Made by a program: the position numbers and the translations under genes
In this document: piece after piece, positions 6,153-10,000 of the stretch
Numbering within the stretch: the first letter of the stretch is position 1
How the letters are laid out: the number at the start of each line of letters is the position of its first letter
Notes under the pieces: generated by a model
What the model saw: the letters and a program-made list of their open reading frames with translations, nothing else
The model's database searches: none
What the model was told of the DNA's origin: nothing
Source: Chloroflexota bacterium
Lineage (GTDB): Bacteria; Chloroflexota; Anaerolineae; Anaerolineales; Villigracilaceae
Length of the DNA: 10,000 nt
Reading direction: 5' to 3'
NCBI GenBank assembly: GCA_020217065.1
Contig: JAIWOB010000039.1
Span: 1 to 10,000, forward strand

Positions 6153-6905
6153 TTACTTATCAGCGCCGCTTTCGATGGCAACCGACCTGCCGCCTTCGCC
6201 CTTAAGCGCCTTGCAAATCTCCCCTACCGTGCGTTCCGCCAGCGTAAAGACCGTGGAAGCGGCGAATTCGTCTAGACGGTGGACGTCGCCGCTTTGGATA
6301 AGCGGCAAATTCCCGATTGAAGGAAAGGCGGCTCTCGCTTTTGCGGGGGTGATATGACGGGAAATTTCAAAACCAAGAAAGCGCCACTGTTCGGAAACCA
6401 AGCCGAGAGTGGGAAAAAGCCCGTTGGCGGGGCGGTCCACATGAGCGGGGATTGCCAGACCGCCCAGAGCGTCCACCCGCTCGAAAACCTCATCAATGGA
6501 AAAACAGGTGGAAGTCAGCAGCAAGCGCGTTTCGGTGCGAATGTAGTCCCCATGCTCGTCCACCACAAATTGTTCGCCGAAAAACTCGGCGCGATTGCGC
6601 TCATCGGGCAGCGCGGCGTCCACAGCCGCCTGCCAGGCTTCCAGTTGCCGCGCGGAATCAAAAAGGCAAAGCAGGTGAACTTCTTCGCGGGTTTGCACTT
6701 CCATGCCGGCAAGGACTTTCAGGCTGCTGCCGGCGGCGGCTTTTTGAACGGCGCAAACGTTGGCGCTGGCGTTGTGGTCGGTAACGGCAATCAGGTCAAT
6801 TCCCAGTTCGACCGCCCGCTGCACAATCAAGGGCGGTATCATCTCCACCTCGGCGCAGGGCGAGAGAACGGTATGGACGTGCAAGTCGGCGCGAAACTTG
6901 TTCAT
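6153..6905 (-). CDS. PHP-domain metal-dependent phosphoesterase
   Basis: This 250-residue protein has a complete set of PHP metal-binding motifs: DLHVHT with His9 and His11, TDHN with Asp43 and His44, Glu69 and His77 in the segment AGMEVQTREEVH, His155 in PAHVDRP, and Asp207 and His209 in SGDVHR. PHP enzymes hydrolyse phosphoesters, for example in nucleotides or histidinol phosphate; the substrate here is unknown. There is no polymerase or other added domain, and no signal peptide. The ATG at 6905 overlaps the stop of the preceding DRTGG gene (ATGA), so the two are coupled; an upstream in-frame TTG at 6932 is less likely. It is the last gene of the regulatory operon. Stand-alone PHP genes next to hydrogenase-type operons recur in fermentative bacteria, but their role there has not been defined. 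Confidence 0.9.
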   Translation of the reverse strand: MNKFRADLHVHTVLSPCAEVEMIPPLIVQRAVELGIDLIAVTDHNASANVCAVQKAAAGSSLKVLAGMEVQTREEVHLLCLFDSARQLEAWQAAVDAALPDERNRAEFFGEQFVVDEHGDYIRTETRLLLTSTCFSIDEVFERVDALGGLAIPAHVDRPANGLFPTLGLVSEQWRFLGFEISRHITPAKARAAFPSIGNLPLIQSGDVHRLDEFAASTVFTLAERTVGEICKALKGEGGRSVAIESGADK

Positions 6906-7249
6906 GCCGGAAGGCGTACGCCCAATTCCCAAAGCCTTCCGTTAATCTCGTAAGTGGATTTGGGGGTGGACAACAGGGTGACGCCCTGCTCATTGGCTTT
7001 GGCTATGGTAGCCGCGTCCGGTTGGGCGTTCTCTGTGACGACGACGGCTGCCACTTCGAGCAAGCCGGCGACGGCGACAATGTTCAGATGAGATTGGAGG
7101 GTCACCCAAATATAATTCCCTTTCGCGCCCGCCATCACGCAAGACAGCAAGTCCGAGGAGTATCCGCCAATCGGTTGAATGGAAACGAAATCGCGCGGTT
7201 CGGTCAAGACAGTCAGGTCGAGTTGTTCGATAATCTGTTGCAGGTTCAT
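6902..7249 (-). CDS. DRTGG-domain protein, second copy
   Basis: This 115-residue protein consists of one alpha/beta domain of the DRTGG type, the module otherwise found in some phosphotransacetylases and CBS proteins. Visible marks are the GGYSSDLLSCVMAGA segment (about residues 28-42), a central LEVAAVVVTENAQPD strand-turn, and the closing GVTLLSTPKSTYEINGRL segment. It is paralogous to the gene at 8243-8602, which has GGYGADLMSDVLAF and GIPLISSPYGMFELSARL at the same places. The literal DRTGG sequence is absent, as in many members. AAGGA precedes the ATG and the gap from the upstream ATPase stop is 2 bases; the end overlaps the PHP start. A ligand-sensing or scaffold role is inference. Confidence 0.82.
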   Translation of the reverse strand: MNLQQIIEQLDLTVLTEPRDFVSIQPIGGYSSDLLSCVMAGAKGNYIWVTLQSHLNIVAVAGLLEVAAVVVTENAQPDAATIAKANEQGVTLLSTPKSTYEINGRLWELGVRLPA

Positions 7250-7251
7250 AG

Positions 7252-8256
7252 TTAATCCTTCTGTGCGCTTGAATTTTGCGACGGGATATGAATACGCATG
7301 GTCAGGCGGGTGCCTTTTCCAACGGCGGATTCGATTTCCATTTTGTCCACACAGCGTTTGATGTTGACCAGCCCCATGCCGGCGCCGAATCCCATTTCGC
7401 GCACTTGTTCGCTGGCTGTAGAGTAGCCCGCTTGAAGCACCTGTTCGATGTTGGGTATGCCGGGACCGTCGTCAACGGTGGACATGGTAATGCGGTGAGG
7501 TTCAACCTCCGTTTTAAGAACGCCGCCGTGATTCGTGTGAATAATGAGATTCATTTCGGCTTCGTAGACCGCAATGCCGCAGCGTCGCGCAATCTGCGGG
7601 TCAGCGCCAAGCCGCAGCAAGGCGCGCTTGATATGACTGGAGGCGTAGCCGCCGCGAATGAAATCCTGCGCCTTGATATTGTAACGAAGCACAAGGGTGG
7701 TGCGGTCGGAAACAATATCTTCAAAGAGATGACTGGCGCGATAACGGCGGAGTTCCTCTTCTTTATAATCGCGCTGCAACGCCAGCAAAACGCCCCGCGT
7801 AATGTCGCCTTTGGTTATCATGCCCGCAAGTCGCCCGTTTTCATCCACCACGACCAGGCGTCCAAGCCTGCTTTCGGTAAAGGCCTGAAGCGCTTTGACA
7901 ATGGGGTCGTAATTTAAGACTGTGACCAGTTTTCTGGTCATGTACTCGCTGACCGGCGCGGAGAGTTCGCCGTCGCGCATGGCGCGCACAACGTCTTCAA
8001 TGCTGATTACGCCCTGGAGTTGTTCGTTCTCCAACACCGGCACGCCGGAAATGCGATTCGTCCGCAAGATTTCGAGAACTTCCGATACAGGCATGTCCGG
8101 AGACGCAACGCGCACGTCGGCGGTCATCACCTCTTGGACTTTCAACTCATAGGAAAGTTCCTCGACGCGGCTGATATCGGTGGCGTCGCGGTCCGTAATG
8201 GGGCGTCCGCGGCGTCCATGAATTTCCTGCTCGGAGAGGGGTCTAGGAGACGCCAT
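7252..8256 (-). CDS. CBS-pair protein fused to an anti-sigma-type GHKL ATPase domain
   Basis: This 334-residue fusion has two CBS domains (about residues 39-95 and 102-160), which in other proteins bind adenosyl nucleotides. A linker follows, then an RsbW-like ATPase domain with N-box Glu232...Asn236 (EAEMN), G1 box DDGPGI at 262-267 and G2 box GFGAGMGL at 289-296. There is no histidine phosphoacceptor, receiver or membrane segment. The ATG at 8256 overlaps the preceding gene by 14 bases; an in-frame TTG at 8265 is a possible alternative, and neither has a strong ribosome binding site, which suggests coupling. The architecture suggests a nucleotide-sensing kinase or switch that acts on a partner protein; that partner is not visible. 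The domain calls are firm and the function is inferred. Confidence 0.88.
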   Translation of the reverse strand: MASPRPLSEQEIHGRRGRPITDRDATDISRVEELSYELKVQEVMTADVRVASPDMPVSEVLEILRTNRISGVPVLENEQLQGVISIEDVVRAMRDGELSAPVSEYMTRKLVTVLNYDPIVKALQAFTESRLGRLVVVDENGRLAGMITKGDITRGVLLALQRDYKEEELRRYRASHLFEDIVSDRTTLVLRYNIKAQDFIRGGYASSHIKRALLRLGADPQIARRCGIAVYEAEMNLIIHTNHGGVLKTEVEPHRITMSTVDDGPGIPNIEQVLQAGYSTASEQVREMGFGAGMGLVNIKRCVDKMEIESAVGKGTRLTMRIHIPSQNSSAQKD

Positions 8257-8602
8257 TCGATTCAAAACTTGGAAGCCCAGCCTTGTGAAGGCGGGCGCTT
8301 AATTCAAACATTCCGTATGGGCTGCTGATAAGCGGAATCCCTTCTTGAAGGGCGAGGGAGAGGGTCTCCGCCTGGGGCTTTTTTCCTCGAATGAAAACGA
8401 TGGCGCGAAAATCAGCCATTTGCGCCGTGCGAACCACTTGGGGGTTGGTCAAACCGGTGAGGAGGACGCATTCGGGCTGACTGAACGCCAGAACGTCGCT
8501 CATTAAATCCGCTCCATAACCGCCTCTAATTTCAATATCCGTGTTAATATCCGGCGTTAAAAGAACGCCGTCCGCAATCTTGATAATCTTCATTAAATTC
8601 AT
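8243..8602 (-). CDS. DRTGG-domain protein, first copy
   Basis: This 119-residue single-domain protein is the first gene of the regulatory operon. It contains the segment IRGGYGADLMSDVLAF early on, then the strand CVLLTGL, the ADFRAIVFIRGKKP region and the GIPLISSPYGMFELSARL end motif. All of these match the second DRTGG gene at 6902-7249. I chose the ATG at 8602, which is preceded by AAAGGAA; the open frame extends to 8665, but that extension contains the promoter and unusually many cysteines, so it is not coding. The stop lies inside the start of the CBS-ATPase gene. Related stand-alone domains occur near hydrogenase genes in fermenters. No catalytic residues can be assigned. Confidence 0.82.
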   Translation of the reverse strand: MNLMKIIKIADGVLLTPDINTDIEIRGGYGADLMSDVLAFSQPECVLLTGLTNPQVVRTAQMADFRAIVFIRGKKPQAETLSLALQEGIPLISSPYGMFELSARLHKAGLPSFESNGVS

Positions 8603-8647
8603 AAACCGCAAGTTCCTTTCAAAATAAGACGGGCAAAATTCGCAGAG

Positions 8648-8676
8648 AGTATAACAGCAAATCAACGCCTTCGCAA
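8648..8676 (-). promoter_or_regulatory. Sigma70-type promoter of the DRTGG/CBS-ATPase/PHP operon
   Basis: On the minus strand TTGCGA (8676-8671) and TATACT (8653-8648) are separated by 17 bases, with a TGT extension just before the -10 element. The expected start lies near 8641, leaving a leader of about 40 bases before the ATG at 8602. The promoter sits in the gap after fdhD, so fdhD is probably a separate transcription unit, although no clear terminator separates them. Confidence 0.6.
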
Positions 8677-8693
8677 AACGTTCGGCGTCCGCC

Positions 8694-9467
8694 CTACAAA
8701 CCTAACCTGGCGCCATGCGAATAGACGTTGAATCTATGACGCCTGGCGTAACCGATGAGGGTGATGCCGTACTTTTCCGCCATTTCAACGGAAAGGGAAG
8801 AAGGCGAAGTGCGCGAGATAACAACGGGAGCGTTGAGGCGGGCGGCTTTTTGCAGCATTTCCGAGCTAATGCGCCCGGTGGTAATGATAATGCGCGCCGC
8901 AGGTTGGTCGCCGCTCAGGAGAAGCAAGCCCGCAATTTTGTCCAGGGTGTTATGTCTGCCGATATCCTCGGCGGAGATGACGATTTTTTCGCCATCGCTC
9001 AACGCGGAAGTGTGAACGCCGCCCGTTTCTCGATACAAAGACTGCGCCTCGAACAACATTTCGACTAAGCGGCTGATAGATTCGGGGGTCAGGTCAAGCC
9101 GCTTTTCGGCAAGGGAAAGATTCGGTTTGGCAAGCAAATCAACCGCCGTGACGCCGCCCGCGCAGCCGGAAGTTCTCGTCCAGGATGGAGGCTCTTGCGC
9201 CGTATGCGTGAGCCATACGTCTACATTATCGCCATGTTCGCACACCCGCACATCCGCCACTTCGTTCATTTTTTCGATAACGCCTTCGTTATAAAGAAAG
9301 CCCACCGCCAGCGCCTCCAGATAGACCGGCGTGCACATAAAAGACATCCAAACCCTGCCGTTGACCGTTAGAGAGACGGGCGTTTCCACAATGATTCCGC
9401 CGTTTATCGGCTTCCATTTGCTAAATTCGCGCTGTTCGTAACGGATTAATTTTTGCGGCGCATTCAT
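8694..9467 (-). CDS. fdhD: FdhD, formate dehydrogenase accessory sulfurtransferase
   Basis: FdhD passes sulfur from a cysteine desulfurase to the molybdenum or tungsten cofactor of formate dehydrogenase, without which that enzyme is inactive. The 257-residue length is normal. Recognisable family segments are ETPVSLTVNG (28-37), LAVGFLYNEGVI (53-64), TSGCAGG around Cys102, TGGVHTSAL, DIGRHNTLDKIAG, TTGRISSEM and ISRTSPSSLSVEMAEKYGITLIGYAR. The loop that carries a Cys-x-x-Cys pair in E. coli FdhD has only Cys102 here (Cys-Ala-Gly-Gly). The ATG at 9467 has GGAG five bases upstream. Its presence implies a formate dehydrogenase somewhere in the genome, possibly the catalytic subunit beyond the left edge. 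The family call is very secure. Confidence 0.96.
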   Translation of the reverse strand: MNAPQKLIRYEQREFSKWKPINGGIIVETPVSLTVNGRVWMSFMCTPVYLEALAVGFLYNEGVIEKMNEVADVRVCEHGDNVDVWLTHTAQEPPSWTRTSGCAGGVTAVDLLAKPNLSLAEKRLDLTPESISRLVEMLFEAQSLYRETGGVHTSALSDGEKIVISAEDIGRHNTLDKIAGLLLLSGDQPAARIIITTGRISSEMLQKAARLNAPVVISRTSPSSLSVEMAEKYGITLIGYARRHRFNVYSHGARLGL

Positions 9468-9594
9468 GGAGGCTCCACAACATTGAACTAAATTGAATCT
9501 GACGACAAAAAGCGATAGCGCCGCGCAATTGGCTCGCTAAAACGCCGCCAATTACGAGCGTCATCCCCATCATTCCCTTCGTCCATTTATTCAT
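9421..9594 (-). CDS. Possible small single-span membrane ORF (57 residues)
   Basis: A 57-codon frame starts with an ATG that overlaps the TGA stop of the upstream ATP-grasp-like gene (ATGA) and ends 47 bases inside fdhD in another frame. The N-terminal part (MNKWTKGMMGMTLVIGGVLA) looks like a short positive segment followed by a membrane helix; the rest has no recognisable features. The stop-start overlap is the main support. The ribosome binding site is weak and the overlap with fdhD counts against it, so it may be a chance frame. Confidence 0.2.
   Translation of the reverse strand: MNKWTKGMMGMTLVIGGVLASQLRGAIAFCRQIQFSSMLWSLHECAAKINPLRTARI
9527..9553. repeat. Short inverted repeat upstream of fdhD
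   Basis: AATTGGC (9527-9533) and GCCAATT (9547-9553) form a perfect 7-base inverted repeat with a 13-base loop in the gap between the ATP-grasp-like gene and fdhD. Read on the minus strand, the nearest T-run (TTTTT) comes only about 16 bases later, so it is at best a poor terminator. It could be an operator or an RNA hairpin. Confidence 0.3.
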
Positions 9595-10000
9595 CCGCTT
9601 CGCCGGTTTTCCTTTGCGATTTTTACGAGCTGGCGGGCGATGTTATTCACCACCTCATCCGGCGCGCCGTCCGCCGCCTGCGATTGAACGCGAGTGTCAA
9701 TTTCATCGTTGACGTAATCCACCACGATAAAATCGTCGGCAAGGGCGATTTCGGTAGAGAACCAATCGAGTTTGCAAATCGCCGCAATCCGCCGCGTGAG
9801 TTCCCTCAATTTTTGCAAGCCGAACTCCGCCTCCTCAGCGGTTGAAAGAACCTGATAAACATGCGTATCGGTCGCCCACCAGCAGGGATAAATCTCGCCG
9901 GCGGCGTAAAAGACGCGAAACCAAGCGGGCCTGCCGCCGAGAAGACGCGGCTCAACATGAGATTGAAGCAAATACTTCTGGCTCGGAAACTCCATCCGCG
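9591..10000 (-). CDS. Probable ATP-grasp-like protein, C-terminal part (runs off right edge)
   Basis: The frame is open to the right edge, so the ATG at 9995 need not be the true start. The ~135 visible residues contain RPAWFRVFYAAGEIYPCWW, which resembles the strand in ATP-grasp enzymes where an Arg precedes the core. The segment WFSTEIALADDFIVVDYVNDEIDTR follows, resembling the region where ATP-grasp proteins place their acidic and Asn metal ligands. The ending VNNIARQLVKIAKE is a plain helix. No substrate can be named. The family call rests on the pattern of these motifs and is moderate. It lies 123 bases upstream of fdhD; a functional link to the redox genes is not apparent. Confidence 0.6.
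   Translation of the reverse strand, partial: RMEFPSQKYLLQSHVEPRLLGGRPAWFRVFYAAGEIYPCWWATDTHVYQVLSTAEEAEFGLQKLRELTRRIAAICKLDWFSTEIALADDFIVVDYVNDEIDTRVQSQAADGAPDEVVNNIARQLVKIAKENRRSG

Noticed and set aside
6354..6953. Plus-strand frame of 199 codons
   Set aside because: Antisense to the PHP gene, whose complete metal-binding motifs show the minus strand is coding.
8665..8684. Inverted repeat ACGCC/GGCGT over the -35 element of the regulatory operon, considered as an operator or fdhD terminator
   Set aside because: Only five paired bases around a 14-base loop and no following T-run; this could easily occur by chance.
9468..9510. Candidate fdhD promoter (TTGTCG, 17 bases, CAATGT)
   Set aside because: The -10 element matches the consensus poorly, so it cannot be supported.
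1..10000. CRISPR arrays, tRNA or rRNA genes, insertion sequences, riboswitches
   Set aside because: No direct-repeat arrays, cloverleaf-forming tRNA sequence, transposase motifs or terminal repeats were seen; the window is almost entirely coding with short gaps.

Overview
The window reads as part of a redox-metabolism island from an anaerobic or facultative bacterium. GC content is moderately high and every supportable gene lies on the minus strand, so transcription runs from position 10000 towards 1. Gene content and protein style (NuoE/NuoF diaphorase parts, FdhD, and DRTGG, PHP and CBS-ATPase proteins next to a hydrogenase-type cluster) would fit an Anaerolineae-like Chloroflexota or a Firmicutes-type fermenter. 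That taxonomic guess is inference; no rRNA or other marker gene is present.

Layout in transcription order. (1) 10000-9591: the end of a protein resembling the C-terminal part of an ATP-grasp enzyme, followed by a possible tiny membrane ORF. (2) 9467-8694: fdhD, the sulfurtransferase needed to activate formate dehydrogenase. (3) 8676-6153: a clear sigma70-type promoter, then a tight operon of four putative sensory or regulatory genes (DRTGG protein, CBS-pair plus GHKL ATPase, second DRTGG protein, PHP phosphoesterase). These genes overlap or are separated by only 2 nt. (4) 6141-6075: an intergenic control region with a strong promoter, nested inverted repeats and a Rex-like operator at the expected transcription start. 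(5) 6051-1: the main operon, nuoE-like, GHKL ATPase, small [2Fe-2S] thioredoxin-like protein and nuoF-like with a C-terminal 2x[4Fe-4S] ferredoxin (the HydC-ATPase-HydD-HydB arrangement). A second nuoE-nuoF pair follows, then a HoxU/NuoG-N-terminal-like iron-sulfur subunit that runs off the left edge.

How the genes work together. The NuoE/NuoF/HoxU parts build FMN- and Fe-S-containing diaphorase modules that pass electrons between NAD(P)H and ferredoxin or a catalytic subunit such as a hydrogenase or formate dehydrogenase. No catalytic subunit lies inside the window; it is probably beyond position 1. Nearby fdhD makes formate dehydrogenase possible, while the HoxE-HoxF-HoxU-like order makes a bidirectional [NiFe] hydrogenase possible. 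The Rex-like site suggests control by the NADH/NAD+ ratio.

The most interesting points are the Rex-like operator at the transcription start, the two tandem NuoEF modules, a NuoF whose N-terminal thioredoxin-like domain has lost all its cluster cysteines, and the uncharacterised DRTGG/CBS-ATPase/PHP cassette. All stretches without a gene are shorter than 130 bases.
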